A stretch of DNA of 64,000 bases. It comes from Corynebacterium meitnerae. Its GTDB lineage: Bacteria > Actinomycetota > Actinomycetes > Mycobacteriales > Mycobacteriaceae. How positions within the stretch are numbered: position 1 is the stretch's first letter; each line of letters starts with the position of its first letter. Both the position numbers and the translations under genes were made by a program. Under the pieces are notes generated by a model that did no database searches, was not told the DNA's origin, and was given only the letters and a program-made list of their open reading frames with translations. The stretch lies in NCBI RefSeq assembly GCF_027570075.1, contig NZ_JAKMUS010000006.1, positions 62,001-126,000 of the forward strand, given 5' to 3'. This document shows, piece by piece, positions 37,874 to 48,135 of this stretch.

Positions 37874-39210
37874 CCGAGTACCGTCGGGTTCACCGCCTCA
37901 CCCCGCTGCTGCGCGTGTGGGCGACGGTGGTGGCGCTGACCACGATCGTGGTGTTCAATTTTGCTACTTTCGTGGCCGACGTGCTGCGGGATCAGCAGTT
38001 CACGGCCCTGTTGTTCGGGCAGATCGCAGGCTCGGTGGTGGGGGCGCTTGCACTGGTCTTCGCGGTGTCGCAGATCTGGTGGGCGCGCACGGGTTTTCGC
38101 TTGGGGGAGGATGAGCTGGAGTTGCGCCGCGGTGTCATCTCCACGCAGGTGCGGTCCGCGCGCTATGACCGCATCCAGGCGGTGGACGTGGTGGAGCCTT
38201 TCGCCCCGCGCCTCTTCGGGCTCGCCGAGGTGCGCGTGGAAGCGGCTGGCGGCTCGAACTCCGCGATCGAAATCGGCTACCTCACCCGCCCCGAAGCCGA
38301 GGCCATCCGCGCCGAGATCCTGCAGAAGATCGCCCCGCCCGAGGAACCGCAGGGAGACTACCTCGTCCCACCCATTCCCGTTGCGCGTTCGCTCGTGGGT
38401 GCAGGGCTTCGCTTATCGACGCTCTTCGCCCTCACCTGGTCCCTCATCCCCACCGTCACCGATTTTTCGGTGACCGTGATTCTGCCGGTGATCGTGGGGT
38501 TCATCCCGCAAATCTGGCGGCAGATCGACCAGTCTTGGCGCTATAACGCCACCCTTGACGGGGACGTGCTGCACCTGTCCTATGGGTTGGCCAACCGCCG
38601 CACCCAAGCGGTGCCGCTGGACCGCATCCACGCGATCAGCCTGTCCCAGCCGGTGCTGTGGCGACTGTTTGGGTGGTGGACGGTCACCGTGAATATTGCC
38701 GGTTATGGCCGTGAATCCAACAAAGCATCCGGCACATCGCGGCTGCTGCCGGTGGGGTCCTACGAGCAAGCCCTCCAGCTCATCGAGGCCATCAGTCCGC
38801 TGCCACGCGAACTGATTGTCAGCCCGGACTGGGACCTGAAGTCCCCGCGCCGGGCACGTGTGGCCTCACCGATTGATGCGTCGGGCCAAGCCCTTGCCCT
38901 CACCCCGATCGGGGATTTCGGGGACACCACCTATGCCACCACCAGCCACGGCCTGTTGAGCCGGCGGGTGGAATTCGTGGAAGTGCCCCACATTCAGGAG
39001 GTCACGCTACGCATTGGCCCAGTTCAGCGCGCTCTTAAGGTGGCGAGCGTCCGCTTTGATCTCGTACCAGGCCCGGTCCGGATGACGGCGCGGGACCTGG
39101 AGCTCCACGAGGCGTGGGAGCTCGTCGAAGCCCTGAGTGCCCGTGAGCTTCCGCCCGCCGCGGCTACACGCCACCCGGGAAGCCCAACTGACGCCACGCC
39201 TCATACGTAG
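37870..39210 (+). CDS. PH-domain membrane protein (YdbT-like)
   Basis: The 446-residue protein has alternating helix pairs and PH domains: helices at about 15-75, a PH domain (RLGEDELELRRGVISTQVRSARYDRIQAVDVV, in parts), helices at about 170-215, a second (LANRRTQAVPLDRIHAISLSQPVLWRLFG, in parts) and a third degenerate one near the C-terminus. It overlaps the stop of the smaller PH gene (GTG 37870). The last 47 bp overlap trmL on the other strand. Confidence 0.87.
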   Translation: MTEYRRVHRLTPLLRVWATVVALTTIVVFNFATFVADVLRDQQFTALLFGQIAGSVVGALALVFAVSQIWWARTGFRLGEDELELRRGVISTQVRSARYDRIQAVDVVEPFAPRLFGLAEVRVEAAGGSNSAIEIGYLTRPEAEAIRAEILQKIAPPEEPQGDYLVPPIPVARSLVGAGLRLSTLFALTWSLIPTVTDFSVTVILPVIVGFIPQIWRQIDQSWRYNATLDGDVLHLSYGLANRRTQAVPLDRIHAISLSQPVLWRLFGWWTVTVNIAGYGRESNKASGTSRLLPVGSYEQALQLIEAISPLPRELIVSPDWDLKSPRRARVASPIDASGQALALTPIGDFGDTTYATTSHGLLSRRVEFVEVPHIQEVTLRIGPVQRALKVASVRFDLVPGPVRMTARDLELHEAWELVEALSARELPPAAATRHPGSPTDATPHT

Positions 39211-39625
39211 CCACCGCTGCGGAATTGGACAGGTTCATGGACCGGCGCCCCGGCAGCATGGGGATGCGCAGCTGGTCAGTCACGCGCTCATGGTGGGAGT
39301 GCTCATGGGGAAGGCCAGTGGGTTCAGTGCCAAACAGCAGTGCATCCCCCGGCTGAAAAGCCACATCGGTGTAGCGGTGGGTGGCGGAGGTGGTGAAGGC
39401 GTAGATGTTGCCGTGCATAAGCGAAAAGCAACTCTCGATGTCATCGTGGACTTCAACATGCGCGAGATCGTGATAATCCAGCCCTGAACGGCGCAAATGC
39501 TTGTCATCGAGCGAGAACCCAAGAGGGCGCACGAGGTGCAGCGTGGCACCCGTGCCCGCGCACATGCGGATGGCGTTGCCGGTGTTCGGCGGGATGACGG
39601 GGTTGTCGAAGATCACGTGAAGCAC
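39164..39625 (-). CDS. trmL: tRNA (cytidine/uridine-34-2'-O)-methyltransferase
   Basis: A small SPOUT methyltransferase (153 residues) that 2'-O-methylates the wobble base of tRNA-Leu. [32 protein letters not shown] and the knot segment [19 protein letters not shown] are diagnostic. It converges on the PH-domain gene and overlaps it by 47 bp. It is divergent from folD, with only 24 bp between the two starts. Confidence 0.92.
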   Translation of the reverse strand: MLHVIFDNPVIPPNTGNAIRMCAGTGATLHLVRPLGFSLDDKHLRRSGLDYHDLAHVEVHDDIESCFSLMHGNIYAFTTSATHRYTDVAFQPGDALLFGTEPTGLPHEHSHHERVTDQLRIPMLPGRRSMNLSNSAAVATYEAWRQLGFPGGV

Positions 39626-39649
39626 ACATCAAAGTCTAAGATGGTGGCC

Positions 39650-40510
39650 GTGACTGCGATCAAATTGGATGGAAAGCTCTACCGCGAGGAGATTTTCGCG
39701 GACCTTCAAGCGCGTGTCACGCGCTTGAAGAATGAACACGGCATCACGCCGGGCCTGGCCACGGTGCTGGTGGGCGAGGACCCGGCAAGCCAGAACTACG
39801 TGCGCATGAAGCACAAGGACTGCGAGCAGCTGGGTATCGCGTCGATCATGAAGGAACTTCCGGGCGACTGCACGCAGGAAGAACTCGACGCCGTGATCGA
39901 GGAGCTGAACAACGACCCGGCCGTGACCGGTTACATCGTGCAGCTGCCCCTGCCGAAGCACCTGGATGAGAACCGTGTGCTGGGCCTTATCGATCCGGAC
40001 AAGGACGCCGACGGCCTGCACCCGGTCAACCTGGGTCGCCTCGTGCTCAACGAGCCGGCACCGCTGCCGTGTACCCCGAACGGGTCGCTGGCGCTGCTGG
40101 AGCGTTTCGGTGTGGACCTGAACGGCGCGATCGTGTGCGTCATCGGCCGCGGCGTGACCGTCGGCCGCCCGATCGGCCTCATGCTGACCAAGCGCGACGT
40201 CAACGCCACCGCCGTCCTGTGCCACACCGGCACCACGGACCTCGCCGCTGAGACGCGCCGCGCCGACGTGATCATCGCCGCCGCCGGCAAGCCCCACATG
40301 ATCACCGCCGACATGATCAAGGAAGGCGCCGCGGTGCTCGACGTGGGCGTTTCGCGTGTCGACGGCAAAACCACCGGCGACGTCCACCCCGACGTCTGGG
40401 AAAAGGCCGGTTGGGTCTCCCCGAACCCGGGCGGCGTTGGCCCCATGACCCGCACCTTCCTGGTGCGCAACATCGTGGAGCGTGCCGAGCGCCTTGCCGA
40501 CGCACAGTAA
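39650..40510 (+). CDS. folD: Methylenetetrahydrofolate dehydrogenase / cyclohydrolase
   Basis: It interconverts 5,10-methylene- and 10-formyl-tetrahydrofolate. The catalytic lysine is in [14 protein letters not shown], and [25 protein letters not shown] and [15 protein letters not shown] complete the family set. TAAGAT at 39637-39642 lies 7 nt before GTG 39650, so a leaderless start there is likely (286 residues); an ATG at 39641 is the alternative. Confidence 0.94.
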   Translation: MTAIKLDGKLYREEIFADLQARVTRLKNEHGITPGLATVLVGEDPASQNYVRMKHKDCEQLGIASIMKELPGDCTQEELDAVIEELNNDPAVTGYIVQLPLPKHLDENRVLGLIDPDKDADGLHPVNLGRLVLNEPAPLPCTPNGSLALLERFGVDLNGAIVCVIGRGVTVGRPIGLMLTKRDVNATAVLCHTGTTDLAAETRRADVIIAAAGKPHMITADMIKEGAAVLDVGVSRVDGKTTGDVHPDVWEKAGWVSPNPGGVGPMTRTFLVRNIVERAERLADAQ

Positions 40511-40844
40511 CCAACCGTCCAGTCCGCCGCCGAGTCTGGACAACCCGCACGACATCTACAACCCACCATCAAAGCTGCCTGTGCGTGTGCAGCAGGTGAT
40601 GGTGGCGTTGTTCGTACTCGGGTTCGTGGTGGCCACCCTGTTTTCCGTGACGGAACACTGGCGCCGTGCGACGTTCACCCTGGGCGCGGCGATGTTGTGG
40701 CTGACCGCCTGCCGCCTGACCTGCGATTCGCAGGTGATGGGTTTGCTCGCGGTGCGCTCCAGGCGTTTCGACGCCATCTTCACCGGACTCACCGGCGCCG
40801 CCCTCGTCTGGCTGGCGGTGTCGGTGGACGCGCTGGGGAGCTAG
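40482..40844 (+). CDS. DUF3017 family small membrane protein
   Basis: The 120-residue product has a Pro-rich cytoplasmic N-terminus and three membrane helices ([51 protein letters not shown]). DUF3017 proteins follow folD in corynebacteria and mycobacteria. A GTG at 40482 overlaps folD by 29 bp; a later start near the first helix cannot be excluded. Function unknown. Confidence 0.82.
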   Translation: MPSALPTHSNQPSSPPPSLDNPHDIYNPPSKLPVRVQQVMVALFVLGFVVATLFSVTEHWRRATFTLGAAMLWLTACRLTCDSQVMGLLAVRSRRFDAIFTGLTGAALVWLAVSVDALGS

Positions 40845-40886
40845 CGGCCCCTGCTCGGTGTGGGAGCCAGATGGTAGCCTGTTCCC

Positions 40887-41126
40887 ATGGAAGCAACGAT
40901 TGACTCTGGTGGACGGATTTTACTGCCTAAAGCTCTGCGCGAAGCCCTTGGTCTGACGCCTGGTTCAACCGTGGATGTATCAGCGTACGGGGGCGGAATC
41001 ACCATCATCCCCGGTGGCCGGACGGCTGAAGTCGTGGAGACCGAAGACGGACGTTTGGTCGGACGAGGCTCGCAGCCAGTGACGGACGAGGACATCCTGG
41101 CGCTCATTGATGCGGGACGAATGTAA
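40887..41126 (+). CDS. vapB: VapB-type antitoxin (AbrB/MazE swapped-hairpin domain)
   Basis: A 79-residue protein with an N-terminal AbrB fold: IDSGGRILLPKALREALGL and GSTVDVSAYGGGITIIP. The acidic tail DEDILALIDAGRM would wrap the toxin. Its TAA stop shares one base with the vapC ATG. The pair is transcribed alone, between DUF3017 and the opposing metX gene. Confidence 0.9.
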   Translation: MEATIDSGGRILLPKALREALGLTPGSTVDVSAYGGGITIIPGGRTAEVVETEDGRLVGRGSQPVTDEDILALIDAGRM

Positions 41127-41536
41127 TGGGCGTCATCGCTTTAGACACGAGTGCGGCAGTTCCGCTCCTCTTGCAAAATCACAGCAGTCACGAGCGAGTA
41201 AGGCGTTGGGCGAGAGGAAAGAGTCTTGCCCTTTGTGCGCACTCCCTCGCCGAGACATATTCCGTGCTGACCAGACTGCCTGGCGACAGTCGATTCACGG
41301 AAGCCGATGCGGTGAGAGTCATAGACGGGACCTTTGAGACGGTTCTTTGTCTTCCGGAAGCCGCTTCGCAGGAGGTGCACCAACGTTTAGCGAATGTCGG
41401 AATCAAGGGTGGTGCAGTCTACGACGGCCTTGTTGCGCTTACTGCGCTGGAAAATGAAGCGTCTTTAGCCAGTTTGGATAAGCGTGCGTACACAAATTAC
41501 TTCGCTCTCGGTGTGGCGCTTGAGCTCATCCCGTAA
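41126..41536 (+). CDS. vapC: VapC-type PIN-domain toxin ribonuclease
   Basis: The PIN acids are present: D in IALDTSAAVP (residue 7), E in SLAETYSVL (about 43), D in GAVYDGLVAL (about 99) and D in ASLDKRAY (about 117). The 136-residue length is standard. The toxin is therefore likely to be active, unlike the nearby hicA. GC content and codon use are lower than in neighbours, in keeping with an acquired module. Confidence 0.9.
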   Translation: MGVIALDTSAAVPLLLQNHSSHERVRRWARGKSLALCAHSLAETYSVLTRLPGDSRFTEADAVRVIDGTFETVLCLPEAASQEVHQRLANVGIKGGAVYDGLVALTALENEASLASLDKRAYTNYFALGVALELIP

Positions 41537-41539
41537 CTG

Positions 41540-42682
41540 CTAGATCTCGTAGTTACCGCGCTGCTTGGCCAGGTCGGTGGCCGAGGGGGTTTGGTCGGCC
41601 AGCGCGATGAAATTGCGCAGGATGTGGCCCATCTGGCGGGTCTCCACAAGGAAGGCATCGTGGCCGACGGGGGAGACAATCTTGTTCATGGCCAGTAGGT
41701 TCCCGATATTGCGGGACAGGTGTTCCTGCTGGTGGAACGGGTACAGGATGTCCGTGTCCACGCCCACGACCATGGTGGGCACGTTGATCTGTGCCAGGGC
41801 ACGGTTGAGTCCGCCGCGGCCGCGGCCAATGTCGTGGCGGGAGAGGGATTCGGTGATGGTGACGTAGGAGCCGGCGTCGAAACGCTTGACCAGCTGTTCA
41901 CCTTGATGGTCGAGGTAGCTTTGCACGGCGAAACGCTGGTGTTCGTCGCGGTGGGTGCCCAGTGGGTTTTCGCCGGGTTGGGCCATGGTGCCAAAGCGTT
42001 CGTCGATCTCCTGCTCGCCGCGGTACGTCAGGTGGGCGATGCGGCGCGCGGCAGCCAGACCCGCGTCGGGGGAGGAGCCGGTGCCGTAGTAGTCGCCGCC
42101 CTGCCAGTCCGGGTCGCGCACGATGGAGGAAATCTGGGCGGTCTGAATGCCGATCTGCCAGGCAGATGCGCGTGCGGACATTGCGATGACGCAGGAGTAA
42201 TTGGCCCAGTCCGGGTACATGAGCGTCCACTCGAGGGCGCGCGCACCGCCCATGGAGCCGCCGATGACGGCGTGCATGCTGTTGATCCCCAGCGCTTCCA
42301 GGAACATCGCCTCGGCGCGTACCTGGTCGCGGATGGAAATAGCGGGGAAGCGAGACCCCCACGCACCACCGTCCGGGTGCTCACTCGAGGGGCCAGTCGA
42401 ACCAGAGCAGCCACCAAGAACGTTGGTACACAGGATGCAGAACCGGTCGGTGTCCAGCGGTGCACCAGGGCCGATGAGATCGCCCCACCAGTTGGCCACA
42501 TTCGAATCACCCGTCAGAGCATGCTCGACGATGATGAGGTTGTTGCGGCCATGGGGGTCGCCGCTGAACTCGCCCCAACGCTGGTAGGCGATCTCCACAT
42601 CGCGGATGACCGCGCCGGCCTCCGTGGTCAGATCACCGATGCGCTGGGTGGCTAGTTCACCTTCGGGTGGGAGGGTGATCAT
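41540..42682 (-). CDS. metX: Homoserine O-acetyltransferase
   Basis: It activates homoserine with acetyl-CoA for methionine synthesis. The alpha/beta hydrolase nucleophile is in IGGSMGGARALEW, the aspartate in GVDTDILYPFHQQEHL and the histidine in SPVGHDAFLVE. The 380-residue length is right. It overlaps the metY stop by 4 bp, so metY-metX is one operon, as in C. glutamicum. Confidence 0.95.
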   Translation of the reverse strand: MITLPPEGELATQRIGDLTTEAGAVIRDVEIAYQRWGEFSGDPHGRNNLIIVEHALTGDSNVANWWGDLIGPGAPLDTDRFCILCTNVLGGCSGSTGPSSEHPDGGAWGSRFPAISIRDQVRAEAMFLEALGINSMHAVIGGSMGGARALEWTLMYPDWANYSCVIAMSARASAWQIGIQTAQISSIVRDPDWQGGDYYGTGSSPDAGLAAARRIAHLTYRGEQEIDERFGTMAQPGENPLGTHRDEHQRFAVQSYLDHQGEQLVKRFDAGSYVTITESLSRHDIGRGRGGLNRALAQINVPTMVVGVDTDILYPFHQQEHLSRNIGNLLAMNKIVSPVGHDAFLVETRQMGHILRNFIALADQTPSATDLAKQRGNYEI

Positions 42683-44010
42683 GAGATAGCAGCAAACCCA
42701 CGCTCGAGGTCAGCGATGATGTCCTCAACATCCTCGATGCCCACGGACAGGCGGATCGTGGCCTGCGTGATGCCGGCGCGCTTCAAGCCTTCCTCGTTCG
42801 ACTGGGAGTGCGTGGTCGATGCCGGGTGGACGACGAGGGAGCGCACGTCGCCGATGTTGGCGAGGTTGGAGTGGAGATTGAGGGCGTCGATAAACGCCCA
42901 TGCCTTCTCGCGCGCAGCGGACGGATCGTCGGAGGCCAGGTCGAAGGAGAGGACAGAGCCGGTGTACTTCAGGCCGAGCTTCTCCTTCGTGGCGTAGTGC
43001 GGCGACGACGGCAGGCCCGCGAAGTTGACGTGTGCGACCTCGTCCTTCGCGGCCAGGTACTCAGCCACCTTCAGTGCGTTTGCATTGTGCTTTTCGACGC
43101 GCAACCCCAACGTATCAATCCCCTGCAGCGTCACCCACGCGTTGAACGGGGAGATCGCGGCACCGGTGTCACGCAGGATGCCGGCGCGGGCCTTCACGGC
43201 GAAAGCCGCCGGGCCGAGGTCGGAGTAGACGAGGCCGTGGTAGGCCGGGTCCGGGTTAACAAAGTAGGGGAAGACCGGTTCGCCGTCGCGGGTGACGGTC
43301 CAGTCGAAGGAGCCGCCGTCGATAAGCGCGCCACCGAGCGCTGCACCATTGCCGGTGTAGAACTTCGTGGTGGACACGATGACGATGTCCGCGCCGAGCT
43401 CCAACGGCCTGACCAGTGCGGCGGTGGCCATGGTGTTGTCCACGATGAGTGGTACCTGGTTGCGGTGGGCGACCTCCGCGACAGCCGGGATGTCCAGCAC
43501 ATCCGCGATCGGATTGCCGAAGGTCTCGCCGTAGAACGCCTTCGTGTTCGGCTTGACGGCTGCCTGCCAGCTCTCCGGATCGTCCGGGTTGTCCACGAAG
43601 CTGACCTCGATGCCCTGGCGGGGGAGAGTGACCTCAAAGAGAGTCTCCGTCCCGCCGTAGAGGCGTGGGGAGGTGACAATGTGGTCGCCGGCGGAAGCGA
43701 GGTTCGTGATTGCCGCGACCTCTGCCGCCATGCCGGAGGCGAAAGCGACGGCTGCCACGCCACCCTCCAGGGATGCGAGACGGTTCTCCAGTGCCTCCTG
43801 GGTCGGGTTGGTGATGCGGGTGTAAATCGGACCCGGGTTTGTCAGGGCGAAACGGTCGTGTGCGTTCTGGGTGTCCTCGAACACGTAGGACGTGGTCATG
43901 TAGATCGGCTGGTTGCGTGCGCCGGTATCGGAGTCGACGCCTTGGCCCGCGTGGATGGCGCGGGTGTTGAAGGACCAATCATTAACGGCAGTGTTGTCGT
44001 ACTGAGACAT
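42679..44010 (-). CDS. metY: O-acetylhomoserine sulfhydrylase
   Basis: This PLP enzyme makes homocysteine from O-acetylhomoserine and sulfide. The PLP lysine is in VSTTKFYTGNGAALGG; other Cys/Met-metabolism landmarks are NPTQEALENRLASLEGG, SAGDHIVTSPRLYGGT and the late SLVVHPASTTHSQ. I start at MSQYDNTAVNDWSF (44010), giving 443 residues; the frame upstream carries no similarity. It is followed by metX and preceded by a strong McbR-type box. Confidence 0.94.
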   Translation of the reverse strand: MSQYDNTAVNDWSFNTRAIHAGQGVDSDTGARNQPIYMTTSYVFEDTQNAHDRFALTNPGPIYTRITNPTQEALENRLASLEGGVAAVAFASGMAAEVAAITNLASAGDHIVTSPRLYGGTETLFEVTLPRQGIEVSFVDNPDDPESWQAAVKPNTKAFYGETFGNPIADVLDIPAVAEVAHRNQVPLIVDNTMATAALVRPLELGADIVIVSTTKFYTGNGAALGGALIDGGSFDWTVTRDGEPVFPYFVNPDPAYHGLVYSDLGPAAFAVKARAGILRDTGAAISPFNAWVTLQGIDTLGLRVEKHNANALKVAEYLAAKDEVAHVNFAGLPSSPHYATKEKLGLKYTGSVLSFDLASDDPSAAREKAWAFIDALNLHSNLANIGDVRSLVVHPASTTHSQSNEEGLKRAGITQATIRLSVGIEDVEDIIADLERGFAAIS

Positions 44011-44086
44011 GCCCACAAAAGTAGGAGTCCCCCGTGGAGGGCGCAAGCAGTTGTGGTGTGGTCGGTTCTTACGAAAACGGAAAAAG

Positions 44087-44102
44087 TGGACCAAGCTGTC
44101 TA
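44087..44102. promoter_or_regulatory. McbR-type operator upstream of metY
   Basis: TGGAC, six bases, GTCTA matches the McbR consensus (TAGAC, six bases, GTCTA) at 9 of 10 fixed positions. McbR is the master repressor of sulfur-amino-acid genes in C. glutamicum. The box lies 77 bp before the metY start, within the 220-bp gene-free stretch 44011-44230 that also carries the promoter of the next + strand gene. Confidence 0.72.
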
Positions 44103-44230
44103 TTTAAGTGCTGTGCCAGCTTGGGGCGGGTGAATTTAAATCTCGCGTAGCGGGTGAGGTCGAGACCGCGCACGGCTTCATGATGAAAGGTATCGTCGGA
44201 AAAAAATCTGTTCGTTCCGAAGGAGAATCG

Positions 44231-44776
44231 ATGCCAGTCTCGATCCGTTTGATCTCACATGAAGGAGCCCATTTCCAAGCGCCTTTCGGTGATGGCACTG
44301 TCCGTTTCGGCGATAGCGCTGAGCAGGCTTGCGCGGTGCTAGGGCAGCCCGAAAGAGGTTCAACTGACACCACTCTGTACTTCAACGCCGCGCGTATTCA
44401 GGTGCATGTTGGCCGGGGCGGGGTTGAGTTCATGGAATTTGCTACCAACCCGAAGAAGGACGGCATTGACGTTGAGTGGGAAGGGCACATCCTCTCGCGC
44501 ATGAACGCTATCGACTGTGCGGAGATGCTCATGGCATCCAATGATGGTGCCAGGGTCAATGAGGAGGAGGCGCCGTCGAGCTATGTCTTTGAAAAGCTAG
44601 GTCTCACCGTATGGCAACCGTATGCTCTCCAAGACGCGATGCGCGATTTGAGGGAAGCAGAGACCAGCGGAGATGAGGGCGAGCTGGAGTACTTCCAGGA
44701 AGAAGTCGACATGGCCGAGTTCTTCGACTCGGTGGGTATCGGCTCTCAGGAGTACATGAAGGGTTATTTCTCGTAG
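44231..44776 (+). CDS. Unrecognised acidic protein
   Basis: The 181-residue product is soluble and acidic, without a signal peptide. It opens MPVSIRLISHEGAHFQAPFG and ends FFDSVGIGSQEYMKGYFS; GRGGVEFMEFATNPKKDGI looks like a beta-rich core. I do not recognise it. ATG 44231 has GAAGGAG at 44219-44225; the frame upstream to 44108 covers the metY promoter and is probably not coding. Its size, acidity and solitary place behind its own terminator would suit an immunity-type protein, but no toxin is adjacent. Confidence 0.65.
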   Translation: MPVSIRLISHEGAHFQAPFGDGTVRFGDSAEQACAVLGQPERGSTDTTLYFNAARIQVHVGRGGVEFMEFATNPKKDGIDVEWEGHILSRMNAIDCAEMLMASNDGARVNEEEAPSSYVFEKLGLTVWQPYALQDAMRDLREAETSGDEGELEYFQEEVDMAEFFDSVGIGSQEYMKGYFS

Positions 44777-44791
44777 AAGGGGCGAATGAGC

Positions 44792-44837
44792 AAAGGGTGT
44801 GCCCACCCGGCCACACTGCCGAGCGGGCACACCCTTT
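44792..44837. terminator. Strong bidirectional terminator
   Basis: AAAGGGTGTGCCC (44792-44804) and GGGCACACCCTTT (44825-44837) form a perfect 13-bp stem with A and T tracts on the outside, so it can end transcription from both the preceding + strand gene and the convergent icd. Confidence 0.92.
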
Positions 44838-44859
44838 CGCTTAACTCACGCAAACGGAG

Positions 44860-47079
44860 CTAGTTGTCCTCAGTCCGGTCGATGATCCGGTTGAAGGTCT
44901 CCGACGGGCGCATGACCTTGGTGGTCTTCTCATCGTTCGGCCAGTAGTAGCCACCGAGATCGGCTGGCTTGCCCTGGACGGCGAGGAGTTCCTCGGTGAT
45001 CTTGGCCTCGTTGTCGGCGAGGTCCTTAGCAATCGCGGTAAAGCCTGCTGCGAGTTCTGCATCCTCGTCCTGCTTGGCCAGCTCATCAGCCCAGTAGGCG
45101 GCGATGTAGTAGTGGGAGCCACGGTCATCGATCTCGCCTGCCTTGCGGGACGGGGAGCGGCCCTCATCCAGGTAGCGCTCGATGGCGCGGTCCAGCGTGC
45201 GGCCGAGGATGCCAGCGCGGGTGTTGCCGTGCTTGTCTTCCTCGTGGAAGAAGGACTCGGTCAGCGCGAGGTACTCGCCCAGGGAATCCCAGCGCAGGTG
45301 GTTTTCTTCCTGTACCTGCTGGACGTGCTTCGGGGCGGAGCCACCAGCACCGGTCTCAAACAGGCCGCCACCAGCCATGAGCGGGACGACGGACAGCATC
45401 TTGGCGGAGGTGCCCAGCTCGAGGATGGGGAACAGGTCAGTGTTGTAGTCACGCAGCACGTTACCGGTGACGGAGATGGTGTCCTCGCCGCGGCGGATGC
45501 GGTCAACGGTGATCTTGGTTGCTTCCTCTGGGGAGGCAAACGAGATATCCAGGCCGTCGGTGTCCATGGTGGCTAGCTGTGCTTCGGCCAGCTTCTGGAT
45601 GTTGGCGTCGTGGCCACGTGCCGGGTCGAGCCAGAACACGGTCTTCATACCGGACTTGCGTGCGCGGTCAACAGCAAGGTTGATCCAGTCCTCGATGGAG
45701 TTGCCGCGGGTGTGGCAGGAGCGCCAGATGTCGCCAGCCTCAACCTCGTGGGACAGCAGGACCTCACCGGTGGAGGAGATGACCTGCATCGTGCCGGCGA
45801 AAGGCATCTTGAAGGTCTTGTCGTGGGAGCCGTACTCCTCAGCCTTGCGGGCCATGAGGCCGACGTTGGGGGAGGTGCCCATGGTGGTGGGGTCGTAGGC
45901 GCCGTTCTCGCGGCAGTCATCGATGACCACCTGGTACACGCCGGCGTAGGAGGAATCCGGGATGACAGCCAGGGTGTCCTGCGGCTTGTCATCGGCGTTC
46001 CACATCTGGCCGGAGTTACGGATCATGGCAGGCATGGAGGCGTCCACGATCACGTCAGACGGCACGTGCAGGTTGGTGATGCCCTTGTGGGAGTTCACCT
46101 GCGCCAGATCCGGCCCCTCAGCGATGGCCTTGTCGAAGGCGGCGCGGATCTCTTCGCCGTTCTCCAGCTCGGACAGGCCGGAGTAAATAGCGCCCAGGCC
46201 GGACTCGCCGTCGAGGCCAGCATCCATGAGCTGCTCACCGTACTGGTCGTACACGTCCTTGAAGAAGGCGCGGACAACGTGGCCGAACATGATCGGGTCA
46301 GAGACCTTCATCATGGTGGCTTTGAGGTGGATGGAGTAGAGGATGCCCTCGTCCTTGGCACGCTTCACGGTCTCCAGCAGGAAGGCATCCAGAGCCTTAG
46401 CGGACAGGAAGGTCGCGTCCACGACATCGCCCTTGTCCACCGACATGTCATCGCGGAAGACCTTCTCCTGGCCGTCAGCGCCGGTGAGCTTCAGCGTCAG
46501 CGTGTCATCGCGGTCAAGGATGACGGACTTCTCGTTGTGGCGGAAGTCATTGGCATCCATCGTGGCCACGTTCGTCTTCGAGTCTGCAGACCAAGCACCC
46601 ATGGAGTGCGGGTTCTTGCGCGCGAAGTTCTTCACGGAGCGCGGTGCGCGGCGGTCAGAGTTGCCCTGGCGCAGGACCGGGTTCACAGCGGAGCCCTTCA
46701 CCGCGTCGTAGCGGCTGAGAATGTCACGCTCTTCGTCGGTCTGCGGGTTCACCGGGTAGTCCGGGATGGCAAAACCAGCGTCCTGCAGTTCCTTGATGGC
46801 GTTCTTCAGCTGCACCAGCGATGCGGAGATGTTCGGCAGCTTGACGATGTTGGCTTCCGGCGTCTTCGACAGCTCACCCAACAGTGCCAAGTAGTCCGGA
46901 ACACGCTGCTCTTCGTTCAGGTAGTCCGGGAACTGTGCGAGGATGCGGCCGGCTAGGGAAATGTCGTACGTGTCTACGTCTACGCCTGCGTTTGACGCGA
47001 AAGCCTCCACGATGGGCTTCAGTGAGTACGTTGCCAGCAGTGGTGCCTCGTCCGTCTTCGTCCAAATGATCTTGGCCAT
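44860..47079 (-). CDS. icd: Monomeric NADP-dependent isocitrate dehydrogenase
   Basis: TCA-cycle enzyme that makes 2-oxoglutarate and NADPH. The 739-residue length and landmarks [50 protein letters not shown], and [20 protein letters not shown] identify the large monomeric class, typical of corynebacteria, rather than the 45-kDa dimer. The start at 47079 has GAGGTGA 5 nt upstream. Confidence 0.96.
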   Translation of the reverse strand: MAKIIWTKTDEAPLLATYSLKPIVEAFASNAGVDVDTYDISLAGRILAQFPDYLNEEQRVPDYLALLGELSKTPEANIVKLPNISASLVQLKNAIKELQDAGFAIPDYPVNPQTDEERDILSRYDAVKGSAVNPVLRQGNSDRRAPRSVKNFARKNPHSMGAWSADSKTNVATMDANDFRHNEKSVILDRDDTLTLKLTGADGQEKVFRDDMSVDKGDVVDATFLSAKALDAFLLETVKRAKDEGILYSIHLKATMMKVSDPIMFGHVVRAFFKDVYDQYGEQLMDAGLDGESGLGAIYSGLSELENGEEIRAAFDKAIAEGPDLAQVNSHKGITNLHVPSDVIVDASMPAMIRNSGQMWNADDKPQDTLAVIPDSSYAGVYQVVIDDCRENGAYDPTTMGTSPNVGLMARKAEEYGSHDKTFKMPFAGTMQVISSTGEVLLSHEVEAGDIWRSCHTRGNSIEDWINLAVDRARKSGMKTVFWLDPARGHDANIQKLAEAQLATMDTDGLDISFASPEEATKITVDRIRRGEDTISVTGNVLRDYNTDLFPILELGTSAKMLSVVPLMAGGGLFETGAGGSAPKHVQQVQEENHLRWDSLGEYLALTESFFHEEDKHGNTRAGILGRTLDRAIERYLDEGRSPSRKAGEIDDRGSHYYIAAYWADELAKQDEDAELAAGFTAIAKDLADNEAKITEELLAVQGKPADLGGYYWPNDEKTTKVMRPSETFNRIIDRTEDN

Positions 47080-47220
47080 GGGTCACCTCTACAAATTATG
47101 GTTCTATCTTGATCTTTGTTTCGACCCACTAGCGTACCTCTTTGCCTGTGAGCGTGCCCATCGTGCCCTCGGGGCTGGGCAATCCCCGGCGTTACCGTGG
47201 CACAGGTAGGGTGATCGGGC

Positions 47221-48126
47221 ATGAGCCTCACCATTGCATCAGTCAACGTCAACGGGATCCGCGCGGCCACGAAGGTGCGCAATGAAAACAACTTGGGCAT
47301 GTTGGAGTGGCTGAAGACCACTTCGGCAGATGTCGTGCTTATGCAGGAAGTTCGCGCCACGGAGGAGCAGTCTCAGGCCGCGCTCGCGCCGGCACTCGAG
47401 GCCGGCTGGCACCTTTATGTCGCGCCGGCCGCCGCAAAGGGTCGCGCCGGGGTGGGCATTTTGTCGCGCACACCGCTTATCGACGTCGCCGTGGGCATCC
47501 CCCAATTCGAAGATTCCGGCCGCTACATTTCAGGCCGTTTGGAGTGCGGGACGACGGTGGCGTCGCTGTACTTGCCGTCGGGAAGCACTGGCACTGAGAA
47601 GCAGGACGAGAAGTGGCGTTTCCTCGATGTGTTTGAGCCGCTGCTGGCCGAGTGGGCTGCGGCGAACAAGGACATGGTGATTGGCGGCGACTGGAATATC
47701 TGCCACCGCCGCGAGGACCTGAAGAACTGGAAGGGCAACACGAAGTCCTCCGGCTTCCTGCCTGGTGAGCGTGCCTTCATGGACGCTGTTTTCGGCGCCT
47801 TCCCGGATGATGAGGCCCAGGATATCGATGCGAAGGACGAGGCCGGCTTCTTCGGCGCCGTCGAGTACGAAAGCGACAACCGCCGCGCCGCCAACACTGA
47901 CCCGCAATGGTTCGATGTTGCCCGTCGCCTCCACCCCGAGGACGCGCCGTACACCTGGTGGACCTACCGCGGCCAGGCCTTCAACAACGACGCTGGCTGG
48001 CGCATCGACTACCAGGCAGCCACCGCCAACATGCTCGAGCGTGCCCAGCGCGCCTGGGTCGAAAAAGCAGCGACGGTGGAGGAGCGTTGGTCCGACCACT
48101 CGCCGCTGCTGGTGGAGTACCGCTAG
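47221..48126 (+). CDS. xth: Exodeoxyribonuclease III / AP endonuclease
   Basis: A 301-residue EEP-fold nuclease for base-excision repair. Motifs in order: SVNVNGIRAA, LMQEVRA (catalytic Glu), the GGDWNICH block (Asp/Asn), a GWRIDYQ segment and SDHSPLLVEY (catalytic Asp/His) at the end. It lies alone, divergent from icd. A GTCGATAAGC-type 10-mer lies inside at 47474. Confidence 0.92.
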   Translation: MSLTIASVNVNGIRAATKVRNENNLGMLEWLKTTSADVVLMQEVRATEEQSQAALAPALEAGWHLYVAPAAAKGRAGVGILSRTPLIDVAVGIPQFEDSGRYISGRLECGTTVASLYLPSGSTGTEKQDEKWRFLDVFEPLLAEWAAANKDMVIGGDWNICHRREDLKNWKGNTKSSGFLPGERAFMDAVFGAFPDDEAQDIDAKDEAGFFGAVEYESDNRRAANTDPQWFDVARRLHPEDAPYTWWTYRGQAFNNDAGWRIDYQAATANMLERAQRAWVEKAATVEERWSDHSPLLVEYR

Positions 48127-48135
48127 GCGTTCCAG

